Part shown: positions 24,805 to 33,712 of the stretch, one piece after another | Layout of the letters: every line of letters begins with the position of its first letter | How positions within the stretch are numbered: position 1 is the stretch's first letter | Assembly: GCA_013002305.1 (NCBI GenBank) | Contig: JABDKG010000043.1 | Coordinates: 1-64,000, forward strand | Direction of reading: 5' to 3' | From: Hellea sp. | GTDB lineage: Bacteria; Pseudomonadota; Alphaproteobacteria; Caulobacterales; Maricaulaceae | DNA: 64,000 bases | Position numbers and translations under genes: made by a program | Notes under the pieces: generated by a model | The model's input: only the letters and a program-made list of their open reading frames with translations | Database searches by the model: none | What the model was told of the DNA's origin: nothing

Positions 24805-25779
24805 ATGAAAGCTCTCCAGATCACGGAATTTGCGCCTTTTGCCGATCACAAAGTGGTTGAGGTTGACGCGCCGAAAATACGTAATGGTCATGTCCGTCTG
24901 TCGATCAAAGCAGCAGGTGTGAACTTCCCGGATATTCTGATGGTCCAAGGTCAGTATCAGGTCAAACCGCCCTTCCCGTTTATCGCGGGCGCGGAATGCG
25001 CGGGGGTGATTACCGAGATCGGCGAAGGCGTCAAACATCTCAAAGTCGGACAACGGGTGGCGGCCCTACCGGGGGTCGGCTGTTTCGCCGAAGAGGCGGT
25101 TGTGCCCGCCGAAATATGCGTGCCGATTTCGGACAAGATGTCATTTGAAGAAGCGGCCGGTTTTGTCATGGTCTACGCAACCTCATATCACGCGTTAAAA
25201 GACCGCTCCGATATCAAACCGGGCGAGACAATGCTCGTGCTCGGTGCCGCTGGAGGCGTTGGCCTGACAGCTGTCGAGCTTGGCAAGAAAATGGGTTTAA
25301 ACGTGATTGCGGCAGCGAGCACTCAGGAGAAGCTCGACGTTTGCAAAGAATATGGCGCCGATCACGGTATTAATTACACCACCGAAGACCTCAAGGCCCG
25401 CGTCCGCGAAATAACCGGTAAAGGCGCGGATATCTGCTATGATCCGGTCGGCGATAAATTCGCCGAGCCGGCGCTGCGGTCTTTGGCCTGGGGCGGACGT
25501 TACCTCGTAATTGGATTTGCCGGTGGCGACATTCCTAAAGTCGCGTTTAACTGGATGCTCCTCAAAGAGCTCGACGTGCGCGGCATTCACTGGGGCGCCT
25601 GGATTCCGAAAAATCCCAAAGGCCATATGGAAAATATGATGGAGCTTATGGCGATGTATGAAAAAGGCGGGATTAGACCTAGGGTCAGCGGCGCGCACAG
25701 ATTAGAGAATTTTGCCGACGCCATGACCGCCCTGTCGGAGCGCCGCGTGATGGGCAAAGTCGTTCTGACGATGAATTAA
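24805..25779 (+). CDS. NADPH:quinone oxidoreductase-like MDR protein
   Basis: 324 residues. Zinc-free medium-chain dehydrogenase: NFPDILMVQGQYQVKPPFPF, GAECAGVITEIGEGV, then the NADPH motif LVLGAAGGVGLTAVELGKKMG. Cytosolic reductase of enones or quinones with NADPH. Here it could reduce an enoyl intermediate of the carboxylase pathway, which is inference from co-direction (65-bp gap). Confidence 0.88.
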   Translation: MKALQITEFAPFADHKVVEVDAPKIRNGHVRLSIKAAGVNFPDILMVQGQYQVKPPFPFIAGAECAGVITEIGEGVKHLKVGQRVAALPGVGCFAEEAVVPAEICVPISDKMSFEEAAGFVMVYATSYHALKDRSDIKPGETMLVLGAAGGVGLTAVELGKKMGLNVIAAASTQEKLDVCKEYGADHGINYTTEDLKARVREITGKGADICYDPVGDKFAEPALRSLAWGGRYLVIGFAGGDIPKVAFNWMLLKELDVRGIHWGAWIPKNPKGHMENMMELMAMYEKGGIRPRVSGAHRLENFADAMTALSERRVMGKVVLTMN

Positions 25780-25788
25780 ACACCACCT

Positions 25789-25886
25789 CCGCTCATCCCC
25801 GCGAAGGTGGGGAACCAGGTTTTCAGAAGTTTCCCCAGCCGTTCATCTGTCGCCGACTGGACCCCAGCCTGCGCGGGGGTGAGCGG
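25789..25886. repeat. palindromic repeat, 'ccgctcat' family
   Basis: CCGCTCATCCCCGCGAAGGT at left; GCGCGGGGGTGAGCGG at right. Between two co-directional genes. Confidence 0.8.
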
Positions 25887-25949
25887 AATTTTAAGTGCGG
25901 GATGACAGTATTATTTAATTCGGTTAGATAGGCTTTCAAAGGATCAAAC

Positions 25950-27080
25950 ATGCACAGCTTCCAAACCGTCTCAGACATACGCATAGAGCCCGGCGGGGCG
26001 GCGAAACTTGATCATTATGTTGAAGGGCTCTGCCCGAATAAACGCATTGCGATTGTCACGGATAAAGGCGTACGCGGGCTCGGCCTGCTGGACGCCGGTC
26101 TCGCCTCATTAGAAGAGGCCGGATATGAAGTTTTGGTTTTTGATGATGTGGTCGCCGATCCGCCGGAAGAAATTGTCGTCAAAGGGGCTGAGGCAGTAAA
26201 AACGTTTGGCGCCGGGCTTGTGATTGGATTTGGCGGCGGTAGTCCGATGGATACTGCCAAGGTTATCGCCCATCTGGCCGGATGCGATCAACCGCTCGAG
26301 ACGATGTATGGCGTTGGCCTGGCCAAAGGTCCGACATTGCCGCTGCTTCTCATTCCGACCACATCCGGCACTGGCAGCGAGGTTACTAATGTCGCCATTA
26401 TCACGACCGGAAAAACCGCCAAGAAAGGCGTTGTCGCGGACAGTCTCTATGCTGACCGGGTTTTGCTCGATGCCAATCTGACACTCGGCCTTCCCAAATC
26501 GATCACGGCCGCAACCGGTATCGATGCCATGGTTCACGCGATTGAGGCCTATACCTCCATCCGGCAAAAAAACCCGCTCTCTGATACGCTGGCTTTATCG
26601 GCGCTTCGAAAACTGCGCGGCGCCATTGTCCGCGCCGTTGAAGATGGCAGTGATGTCGAAGCGCGTAATGATATGCTGATCGGGGCCATGCTTGCCGGAC
26701 AGGCTTTTTCCAACGCGCCCTGCGCCGCCGTCCACGCCATGGCCTATCCGCTTGGCGGGTTTTTCCATGTGCCGCACGGGCTGTCTAACTCGCTCGTCCT
26801 GACCGAAGTGATGAAATATAATCAGTCCAAGGCAGATCACTGGTACGGCGAGATTGCGCGCGATCTGGGCGTCGGCCAAACCGGATCGGATCTCATTGAC
26901 GAGATGCTCCGGATTAAAGACGCGACCCATGTGCCTCAGCGTCTGGCCGATGTGAATATCAGCGAGAACGCCATTCCGATGATGGCCGAAGACGCGATGA
27001 ATAAAACACGGCTTCTGATGAATAATCCGCGAGAAATGACCTATGATGCCATGGTCAAAATCTATGAGAATATTTTGTAA
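25950..27080 (+). CDS. iron-containing alcohol dehydrogenase
   Basis: 376 residues. GFGGGSPMDTAK (NAD site) and PTTSGTGSEVTNVAII, DAMVHAIEAYTS and NAPCAAVHAMAYPLGGFFHVPHG with the metal-binding His residues define group III alcohol dehydrogenases. SD AAAGGAT. Oxidises or reduces a primary alcohol/aldehyde; in this neighbourhood a terpenoid or branched alcohol is conceivable. Its stop overlaps the thioesterase start by one base. Confidence 0.9.
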   Translation: MHSFQTVSDIRIEPGGAAKLDHYVEGLCPNKRIAIVTDKGVRGLGLLDAGLASLEEAGYEVLVFDDVVADPPEEIVVKGAEAVKTFGAGLVIGFGGGSPMDTAKVIAHLAGCDQPLETMYGVGLAKGPTLPLLLIPTTSGTGSEVTNVAIITTGKTAKKGVVADSLYADRVLLDANLTLGLPKSITAATGIDAMVHAIEAYTSIRQKNPLSDTLALSALRKLRGAIVRAVEDGSDVEARNDMLIGAMLAGQAFSNAPCAAVHAMAYPLGGFFHVPHGLSNSLVLTEVMKYNQSKADHWYGEIARDLGVGQTGSDLIDEMLRIKDATHVPQRLADVNISENAIPMMAEDAMNKTRLLMNNPREMTYDAMVKIYENIL

Positions 27081-27511
27081 TGCGCCCGGCTCCGGAACCC
27101 CGTAGCGCCTACAAGCATTTTCAGGCCATGCCGACGCGCTGGGCCGATAATGATGTTTACGGCCACGTCAATAATTCGGTCTATTATTTTTTCTTCGATA
27201 CGCTGATCAATGAATGGCTGATCAATCAAGGGCTGCTGGAGATTGGCAAAAGCGAGACGGTCGGTTTAGTCGTCGGTACAAGCTGCAATTTCTTCGCGCC
27301 GATAACATTTCCGGATGTCATATATGGCGGTCTCCGCGTCGCCAAAATCGGTAGTAGCTCGGTGACCTATGAGATTGGGCTTTTCAAAAATGACGAGGCT
27401 GAGTGTGCTGCCAAAGGCCATTTCGTCCATGTCTATGTCAACGAGAAAACAAGACGGCCCGCGAAGTTATCGGATGACATGCGGCGCAAGCTGGAAGCAT
27501 TGACCGGGTGA
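27080..27511 (+). CDS. acyl-CoA thioesterase (4HBT/YbgC-FadM type)
   Basis: 143 residues, single hotdog domain. TRWADNDVYGHVNNSVYYFFFDTLINEWL has the catalytic Asp and the HVNN motif of 4-hydroxybenzoyl-CoA thioesterase relatives. Hydrolyses acyl-CoA in the cytosol, possibly to recover CoA from dead-end intermediates. Coupled to the alcohol dehydrogenase by a one-base overlap. Confidence 0.88.
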   Translation: MRPAPEPRSAYKHFQAMPTRWADNDVYGHVNNSVYYFFFDTLINEWLINQGLLEIGKSETVGLVVGTSCNFFAPITFPDVIYGGLRVAKIGSSSVTYEIGLFKNDEAECAAKGHFVHVYVNEKTRRPAKLSDDMRRKLEALTG

Positions 27512-27536
27512 GCAGGAAGTGATTCAAAAACCGCAA

Positions 27537-27624
27537 TGGGAGAGGTCCCCGCCTTCGCGGGGATGACAGCGCTTTTTAACCCGCACCTTAGCTGTCATCC
27601 CGCACTTGATGCGGGACCTCGCTA
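27537..27624. repeat. palindromic repeat, 'gaggtccccgc...gcgggacctc' variant
   Basis: GAGGTCCCCGCCTTCGCGGG-atgacag at left and ctgtcatCCCGC...GCGGGACCTC at right. Between convergent genes; each half is a hairpin. Confidence 0.75.
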
Positions 27625-27652
27625 GTGAAAAATCAAATCACGCCTAATTAAT

Positions 27653-28795
27653 CTAAAGCCCCATCTGCCGGACAGCTAGATCGCGCATGATTTCCTCGCT
27701 ACCGCCGCCGATGGCGAGGACTTTGACCTCACGGTAAATACACTCGACGCGGCAGCCTCGGAGATATCCCGCACCGCCTAATATTTGCATGGCCTCGGAG
27801 GCGACAAATTCTAGCGCTTTGGTCGAGAAAAATTTGGCTTTGGACAGTTCGGCGATCGGGACTTCGCCCTGCTCCATATTCCAGCAGATCACATTCATAT
27901 AGCTCTCGACCGCATCGATCTTGGCGGACATGTCAGCGATCTTGTGGCGGATCACCTGATGTTTGATGAGGGGTTTGCCGAAAGTCTCGCGTTCCTTTGC
28001 CCAGCTTATGCTATCCTCGAGCGCGGCCTTCATCATACCGAGGCACCAGGCGATGATGGTCAGGCGTTCATTGTTAAAATTTTGCATAATGGCGATGAAG
28101 CCATAATCTTCCTGGCCCATCATATTGGTGGCCGGAACGCGAACATCATCAAAATAAAGCGTGGCCTGATTAGAGGCCCACCAGCCCATTTTTTTCTTTA
28201 GGGCCGTGCGGGTGAAACCGGGCGTATCTTTTTCGACGAAAAACAGAGATATCCCGGTCAGGCCCGGCCCGCCGGTCCGCGCACCGACGACAAAATAATC
28301 CGACTCCATGCCGCCCGTGATGAATGTCTTGGAGCCGTTGATGACAAAGTGATTGCCATCGCGTTTGGCTGTTGTCTTAAGGCGCGCCACGTCAGAGCCG
28401 CCGCCCGGTTCAGTGATACACAGGCTTGAGCCCTTGCGGCCCTCGACAATATCTTTGAGAACTCTGTCCCTTATTTCCGGCGCGGCCATTTTCTGGATCG
28501 GGTCAAGCGAAATGCCGCGGCCGCCAATAGCGGCGGGCACGCCGCCAAAGCCGCATTTTCCCATTTCCTCAGACACTATCGCCCGCATAAACGGACAATC
28601 AAAGCCAAGCCCGCCATATTCCTCATCAATGCCAAAACCGAAAATGCCGAGAGCGCCAAGCTTTTCGTGCAGCTCCCAGGGTACAGAACCCGCTTCGTCC
28701 CACTCATGCGCAAAGGGTATAATCTCTTTTTCAACAAATGAACGAATAGATTCGCGAAATGCGGCACGTTCTTCAGTTTCAAATGGATATTTCAT
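27653..28795 (-). CDS. acyl-CoA dehydrogenase (AtuD-like)
   Basis: 380 residues. Contains CITEPGGGSDVARLKTTAKRDG, GSKTFITGGMESDYFVVGARTGG, QAMQILGGAGYLRG and the end REVKVLAIGGGSEEIMRDLA. The IGGGSEEIM form in place of EGTSEI is one I associate with citronellyl-CoA/AtuD-type dehydrogenases. FAD enzyme giving a 2,3-enoyl-CoA for the carboxylase. SD AGGA. The upstream region holds the same operator sequence as the atuA promoter, which argues that the same TetR controls it. Confidence 0.88.
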   Translation of the reverse strand: MKYPFETEERAAFRESIRSFVEKEIIPFAHEWDEAGSVPWELHEKLGALGIFGFGIDEEYGGLGFDCPFMRAIVSEEMGKCGFGGVPAAIGGRGISLDPIQKMAAPEIRDRVLKDIVEGRKGSSLCITEPGGGSDVARLKTTAKRDGNHFVINGSKTFITGGMESDYFVVGARTGGPGLTGISLFFVEKDTPGFTRTALKKKMGWWASNQATLYFDDVRVPATNMMGQEDYGFIAIMQNFNNERLTIIAWCLGMMKAALEDSISWAKERETFGKPLIKHQVIRHKIADMSAKIDAVESYMNVICWNMEQGEVPIAELSKAKFFSTKALEFVASEAMQILGGAGYLRGCRVECIYREVKVLAIGGGSEEIMRDLAVRQMGL

Positions 28796-28812
28796 GAGGC
28801 ATCCTCAGTAAT

Positions 28813-28829
28813 AATGAATATGATTCAGT
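28813..28829 (-). promoter_or_regulatory. second copy of the TetR-type operator
   Basis: On the minus strand ACTGAATCATATTCATT, 16 of 17 bases identical to the site at 17268-17284. It is 17 bases upstream of the acyl-CoA dehydrogenase start, in the divergent gap shared with the HMG-CoA reductase gene. A CTTAAA 18 bases before the embedded TATTCA could be the -35. Confidence 0.65.
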
Positions 28830-28901
28830 TACACGGATTTTAAGCCGCTCTCAAGCTTTATAATCCTTGCCCGCCCGTCAACGGGCTTTTATAGATCGGG
28901 A

Positions 28902-30089
28902 ATGTCCGACACGCCAAAATCTATTCCTCGCATCTCTGGCCAAAACTTCGACCCTGATATTATCAAAGCCAGGCAGGATTTTATCACATCCGAGACCGGG
29001 ACCGAAATTCCGCACTTGTCCGCGATGACGATTGATCCCGCGACGCTTAAAGGCAATATCGAGAACCCAATTGGCGCAGGTCAAATACCCATTGGCCTTG
29101 CCGGTCCACTGTTGGTCGACGGCGAATACGCCAAGGGTCATTTTTACGTCCCAATGGCGACGACCGAAGGGACGTTGGTTGCCAGCTATTCCCGCGGAAT
29201 GAGGATTTTGTCTGCCATTGGCGGCGTTAAGACCACAATCGTTGAGCGCTATATGCAGCGCGCGCCCGTGTTTCATTGCCAAGACGCCCGTATGGCGCGC
29301 GAGCTCGGAAAGTGGATAGAGAGCAATTTTAGTACCATCAAGAAAGCCGCCGAAGCGACAACATCAATCGGCAAACTCTCCCATATTGAAGGTTATGGCG
29401 TATCGCGCATGTGGTTTACGCGGTTTAACTTCACCACAGGCGATGCCGCCGGACAGAATATGAGCGGAAAGGCTGCTCAGGCGGCCTGCCAATGGATAAT
29501 GGACAATCTGCCGGCAGATCTGGGCAAAGTGACTTTCACCCTGTCCGGCGCAATCGACACGGATAAAAAACATTCGCACTTGAATACGCTGCACTCGCGC
29601 GGCGCGCGCGTGGTTGTTGAAGCCGTATTACCCCGGGATTTGATGCTATCGATTACGAGAGCCGACACGCGAGACATGTACCGGGCCCGTCAGATATCCA
29701 TGCTTGGCGGCATGCTTGCCGGCACGACCAATAATGGCGTCCATGCCGCCAACGGCATTGCCGCTTTGTTTGTTGCGACCGGTCAAGACGAAGCCAATGT
29801 GGCCGAGAGTCAGGCCGGGCTGACCTATGTCGAGCTGCTGGACAATGATGACCTTTACTGGTCGCTCACCCTGCCCTCTATCATTGCGGCGACTTATGGC
29901 GGCGGTACCGGACTCGCAACCCAGCGCGAATGTCTCGAGATTATGGATTGCTACGGCACCGGCAAAGTCGAAAAGTTCATTGAAATACTGGCCGGAACCG
30001 TTCTTGCCGGAGAAATATCCCTTTCCGCCGCGGTCGTCGCCAATGAATGGGTCGAGAGCCATGACAGGCACGGCAGGAATAGGCCCTGA
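28902..30089 (+). CDS. hydroxymethylglutaryl-CoA reductase family protein
   Basis: 395 residues. ENPIGAGQIPIGLAGPLLVDGEY, MATTEGTLVASYSRG (catalytic Glu), DTDKKHSHLN (Lys), VATGQDEANVAES (Asp) and YGGGTGLATQRECLEIM are class I-like HMGR motifs, and a His near the C-terminus (VESHDRHG) could be the proton donor. Catalyses HMG-CoA/mevalonate interconversion with NAD(P)H. Most alphaproteobacteria make isoprenoids by the MEP route, so a role next to a terpenoid-type catabolic cluster is interesting. Divergent from the acyl-CoA dehydrogenase, sharing its operator. A terminator follows. Confidence 0.85.
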   Translation: MSDTPKSIPRISGQNFDPDIIKARQDFITSETGTEIPHLSAMTIDPATLKGNIENPIGAGQIPIGLAGPLLVDGEYAKGHFYVPMATTEGTLVASYSRGMRILSAIGGVKTTIVERYMQRAPVFHCQDARMARELGKWIESNFSTIKKAAEATTSIGKLSHIEGYGVSRMWFTRFNFTTGDAAGQNMSGKAAQAACQWIMDNLPADLGKVTFTLSGAIDTDKKHSHLNTLHSRGARVVVEAVLPRDLMLSITRADTRDMYRARQISMLGGMLAGTTNNGVHAANGIAALFVATGQDEANVAESQAGLTYVELLDNDDLYWSLTLPSIIAATYGGGTGLATQRECLEIMDCYGTGKVEKFIEILAGTVLAGEISLSAAVVANEWVESHDRHGRNRP

Positions 30090-30111
30090 ATCTCTGCCAT
30101 TCGGTTGATCT

Positions 30112-30148
30112 CTGTCACCCCGCGCTGGATGCGGGATGACAGTTTTTT
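30112..30148 (+). terminator. intrinsic terminator after the HMG-CoA reductase gene
   Basis: Stem CTGTCACCCCGC / GCGGGATGACAG around GCTGGAT, followed by six T's. It looks like a palindromic repeat half of the 'tgtcatcccgc' type used as a terminator. Confidence 0.75.
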
Positions 30149-30156
30149 CCAGCCAA

Positions 30157-30564
30157 TCACCACTTGACCAGGACGGCCTTACCGCCATGACGATGATAAT
30201 AATGATTGCGGTGCGGATTGTAAAAGACGCGGACCTTGACAGGGCGATGTGCGTGTATTTGGGGCCTATATTGAGGCCCATGCCATTCCCACGCGCTGGG
30301 CGGGCAATAGGTCACCGCTTCGTCTCTGCGGGACTCGATACGATCGCGAATATCCTCGCGCACATCTCGCGGGCCCCGATCATAGGCCTCGTCAATGCGG
30401 GACTCGCGGCGATCGCGCCAATCTTCCACAAGATCCGGGCATTTAAGCGGGTTTAATTTCCAATATCCTGCCGGCGCTCTATGGGGATGCGCGTGACTGG
30501 TTCCGGCGCTGGCGCATCCTGCAAGGCTGACGATGATAGCCACTGAAATGAGTTTAAGTTTCAT
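30157..30564 (-). CDS. small lipoprotein, unknown function
   Basis: 135 residues with a clear lipobox (IIVSLAGC, Cys 17). The mature part is rich in Asp/Arg pairs (EDWRDRRESRIDEAYDRG) and ends in a His/Tyr-rich tail (HRNHYYHRHGG) that could bind metal. Envelope-located. Resembles the Arg/Asp-rich lipoproteins common in alphaproteobacteria; no function assigned. Confidence 0.7.
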   Translation of the reverse strand: MKLKLISVAIIVSLAGCASAGTSHAHPHRAPAGYWKLNPLKCPDLVEDWRDRRESRIDEAYDRGPRDVREDIRDRIESRRDEAVTYCPPSAWEWHGPQYRPQIHAHRPVKVRVFYNPHRNHYYHRHGGKAVLVKW

Positions 30565-30711
30565 GATTTCCTCCTTGTGAACTCATGGCTCTCTCTAATT
30601 GTATAAACGCGGCAGCCGGGATTATCCGTCGTTGGGGCTTCCAGAAATTCAATGCCTATGGACTCTCGGGACCATTCGATTGCATGATGGCGCCGTACAA
30701 AAGGAAAATTC

Positions 30712-32436
30712 ATGAAGAAACTGATTTTATCGGCGGCGGTGCTTGCGCTGACTGCCTGTCAAAGTGAGCCTGCTGAGCAGCATCCGGATGTGACCGTTTT
30801 CCCGGCGGCGAGCGTCGTTACCATGACCGGCGAAGGCGATGTCGCGACAGCGGTAGCGATCCGGCAGGATAAAATCGTTGGCGTTGGCAATCTGGAAAGC
30901 CTGACAGCTGAGTTTTCCGGATCATCGATTGATGAAAGCTTCAAAAATAAGAACATTTTGCCCGGCCTGATTGATCCGCATATGCACACCATGCTGGGCG
31001 GGCTGTTTTACGCTCAGCCATTTGCCCCGCCCTGGCCTATGGCAATGCCGGGTGGCATGACGAACGGATTTGATACGCCGGGGAAATTCCATGCGCGGCT
31101 GGCAGAGATTGTTGCCGCTGCGCCCACGGAACAAGAGGTAATTCTAGCCTATGGTTTTCACAATCTGGTTCAAGGTGATCTGGACCGCAAAATTCTTGAT
31201 CGTATTTCTCCTGACAGGCCTTTGGTGGTTTGGCATTATTCGGGCCATGATTTTTACCTGAACTCCGCCGCGATAGAATTTGTCGGCGTAACACCCGCTC
31301 TGGCCGAGACCTATCACGGCGTAGATTTATATCCGGACGGCGAGTTGACCGGACGGATCTATGAAGATGCCGTCATGAATGTGTTTGACGGCATTGCGCC
31401 CCATGTCTTCCGGCCGCAAGATATTGCGCGAGGCCTGAACACTTATTTCGCGATCATGCGCAATTCCGGGATTACGACAACGGCTGACCTTGGTTACGGG
31501 ATTTTCGGGCGTGAAAACGAGAACGCCACGATTGGCGCATTTTGGTCGATGGAGAAAAATGCGTTCCGGCTCTATCTCATTCCCGAACACCGGGCCTTCA
31601 CGCGCGAGTTTGGCGACGACGCCCCGAAAGTTATCAGTGAGCTGGTGAGCGGCGATCGCCCTGCGCCGGCGCCGGTATTGCCGCGGGTGAAGTTCTTTAC
31701 AGACGGCGCCTTTTATTCTCAGACCATGCGGCTATCTCCGCCCGGTTACCTGGCCGGTCAGTCACAAGGCTCCAAAGGGCTTTGGGTGACCGAGCCGGGC
31801 GAGCTTTACGCGATTATGCGGCCTTACCTTGAGGCGGGGCTCTCTGCGCATGTTCATTCTAATGGCGACGCCGCACAAACAGAAACTTTGAACGCTTTTC
31901 AAGAAGCCCGCGAAGCCGGACTAAATAATGATTTTGTTGTCGAACATGGCGGCCTATTTACAGACGCCCACACAACACAAGCCGCAGACAATGGCGTGAT
32001 GCTCTCGGCCGCCAGTCACTATGTCCACTATATGGGCGAAGCGTATGAAGCGCCGCTCGGCAAGGACCGGGCCGATCGTATCAGCCCGCTTGGTGAGCTG
32101 TCACGGAAAGGCGGGATCGTTACAATTCATTCCGATGCGCCGCTCGCACCGCCTGACCCGTTGCTCGCGGCTTCGCGGCATATCACGCGCAAGACACTGA
32201 GCGGAAGTGCTTATGAACCGGAGCAATCGCTCACGCCTTACGACGCGATGGAAGCGATCACGCTGGATGCCGCCAGGGCGCTCGGCCTATCAAGTGAGCT
32301 CGGCACAATTGAAATCGGCAAGAAGGCTGACTTTACAATTGTCGATACCAACCCCCTCACGATCGACGCCGAAAATTGGGATAGCATCGCGATCTGGGGT
32401 GTTGTTCTGGGCGGTAAGAAACGCCCGCTGAATTAA
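30712..32436 (+). CDS. amidohydrolase family 3 (YtcJ-like) lipoprotein
   Basis: 574 residues. Lipoprotein signal (ILSAAVLALTAC). The mature enzyme has LPGLIDPHMHTMLGG (metal-binding HxH), KFFTDGAFYSQTMRL, AHVHSNGDAAQTETLNAF, VEHGGLF and IHSDAPLAPPDPL, the order of YtcJ-type amidohydrolases. Likely a periplasmic or surface-anchored hydrolase of amide or ester bonds; substrate unknown. SD weak (AAAGGAAAATTC). Confidence 0.87.
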   Translation: MKKLILSAAVLALTACQSEPAEQHPDVTVFPAASVVTMTGEGDVATAVAIRQDKIVGVGNLESLTAEFSGSSIDESFKNKNILPGLIDPHMHTMLGGLFYAQPFAPPWPMAMPGGMTNGFDTPGKFHARLAEIVAAAPTEQEVILAYGFHNLVQGDLDRKILDRISPDRPLVVWHYSGHDFYLNSAAIEFVGVTPALAETYHGVDLYPDGELTGRIYEDAVMNVFDGIAPHVFRPQDIARGLNTYFAIMRNSGITTTADLGYGIFGRENENATIGAFWSMEKNAFRLYLIPEHRAFTREFGDDAPKVISELVSGDRPAPAPVLPRVKFFTDGAFYSQTMRLSPPGYLAGQSQGSKGLWVTEPGELYAIMRPYLEAGLSAHVHSNGDAAQTETLNAFQEAREAGLNNDFVVEHGGLFTDAHTTQAADNGVMLSAASHYVHYMGEAYEAPLGKDRADRISPLGELSRKGGIVTIHSDAPLAPPDPLLAASRHITRKTLSGSAYEPEQSLTPYDAMEAITLDAARALGLSSELGTIEIGKKADFTIVDTNPLTIDAENWDSIAIWGVVLGGKKRPLN

Positions 32437-32801
32437 AACGCCCTGGTCGCAGCCTGCACAACTTTTGCTATATTACGATCGCAAGATATTGCGTCGGGGC
32501 TCCTGTCCAACCGTAAACATTTTTATATCACTACTTCCGAGTGTTAGTAAGGTTTGATCAAAATTCAACGATAGGCAGAATTTTCAACTTTATTGCTTGG
32601 TCGTTGATTATCTAATAACACGTGAATTTATTTTGATTTCAGATACTTATGGATTCTCCAGTGGAAGTTTCATTGGTTATGAATGCGACATCGACCAACA
32701 TCTTTGATATCTCAACGACATAAACCCTCACTTTAACCACGTTGCTTTATACAACCTCAACATTATCCCCGCATAAGTAGTATTGTGAAATGGAGGTCAC
32801 T
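32437..32801. other. 365-bp AT-rich intergenic region
   Basis: No ORF or repeat recognised. AT-rich with several TATA-like stretches, likely carrying the promoter of the exported-protein operon that follows. The last bases hold a strong SD (TGGAGGTCAC) for the next gene. Confidence 0.4.
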
Positions 32802-33305
32802 ATGAACAATCTAACAAAAAAACTAAATGCCACTCTTTTAGCATCTGGTATGCTGCTAACGGCTATGTCCGGTTCCGCAAACGCCGCGAATAATGACGCG
32901 GATATCACATTTACGGGGGCGGTTCCTGATACGTGCTCTGTGGTTGTTACCCGCGGTGGTGTTATGACAATCAATGCCAATCAGAATATTCTTGACAGCA
33001 CGGGAGCTTCTGGCGTTTCCGGTTTGGCTCAGGTCGCGACAAACAGCGCCGGGTCTACCATCGAGGTTCTATCGCCAGCCGCTTTTACATTGGCACCGGA
33101 AGATGGCGATCTGAATACTACATTTTCGACGATATATTCGCTGGATGGCGGAACGATTGTCGAGAACGTTCAGGGAACCGTCCTTACACCTTTGGGTGTT
33201 GGTGTTACAGATATGGTTGTTGATGCAACGGCAACAAAAAGCGCGGGGACTTTTAATGCTGGCGCTTACTCAATGTTAGTAACGGTCAGATGCGTCACAC
33301 CATAA
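32802..33305 (+). CDS. exported pilin- or coat-like protein, unknown
   Basis: 167 residues from the ATG at 32802 (SD GGAGGT, six bases). Signal peptide ending SGSANA-ANND. The mature protein begins DADITFTGAVPDTCSVVV and ends LVTVRCVTP, so one Cys lies near each end as in immunoglobulin-fold fimbrial or spore-coat-U-like proteins; the middle is Thr/Ser/Gly-rich beta sequence. With the next gene it resembles a subunit/chaperone arrangement, but no family is firmly recognised. First gene of a three-gene overlapping operon. Confidence 0.7.
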   Translation: MNNLTKKLNATLLASGMLLTAMSGSANAANNDADITFTGAVPDTCSVVVTRGGVMTINANQNILDSTGASGVSGLAQVATNSAGSTIEVLSPAAFTLAPEDGDLNTTFSTIYSLDGGTIVENVQGTVLTPLGVGVTDMVVDATATKSAGTFNAGAYSMLVTVRCVTP

Positions 33306-33712
33306 GACAAATATCTCATATCGCGGCGATTACTATCGGCGCGATTGCAATTCTGTGCCCTGCGTCCGCGCAGGCACAGTTATTGGCACCGATGAAAAAG
33401 GATGTGAGCTCCTTTTCGGAAAACTTTATCGTGAAAGTCATGATCAAAAACCCGTATAAAAGCCCACAGCGCAGTTACGTACAGGTTTATGACGAGAATT
33501 GGAACGAACTGGAAACGGCCGTCCTCTCTCGGAAATTCGCGATTTTAGGCTCAGGTCACGGACTTTCCGTTACGGCTATTGTGCCGTTTGACGGCGAACA
33601 AAAACGACGGATCTATATCTGTCATTCGATAGTGCCGACGACAAACGGCAAGGGCGCATCTTACAGGGGGGAAGTATGCGGAAAATATACCGCCACACGC
33701 TATTCGGTTTAG
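33290..33712 (+). CDS. exported protein, possible periplasmic chaperone-like partner
   Basis: 140 residues, start overlapping the previous gene by 16 bases. Signal peptide ending SAQAQ. The mature part (FSENFIVKVMIKNPYKSPQRS, VYDENWNELE) has the look of a single beta-sandwich domain; two Cys (YICHS, GEVCGKY). The N-terminal strand of pilus chaperones shows comparable spacing, but the usual Arg/Lys signature is not clear. Overlaps the third gene by 37 bases, so expression of all three is tightly linked. Confidence 0.6.
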   Translation: MRHTIRQISHIAAITIGAIAILCPASAQAQLLAPMKKDVSSFSENFIVKVMIKNPYKSPQRSYVQVYDENWNELETAVLSRKFAILGSGHGLSVTAIVPFDGEQKRRIYICHSIVPTTNGKGASYRGEVCGKYTATRYSV

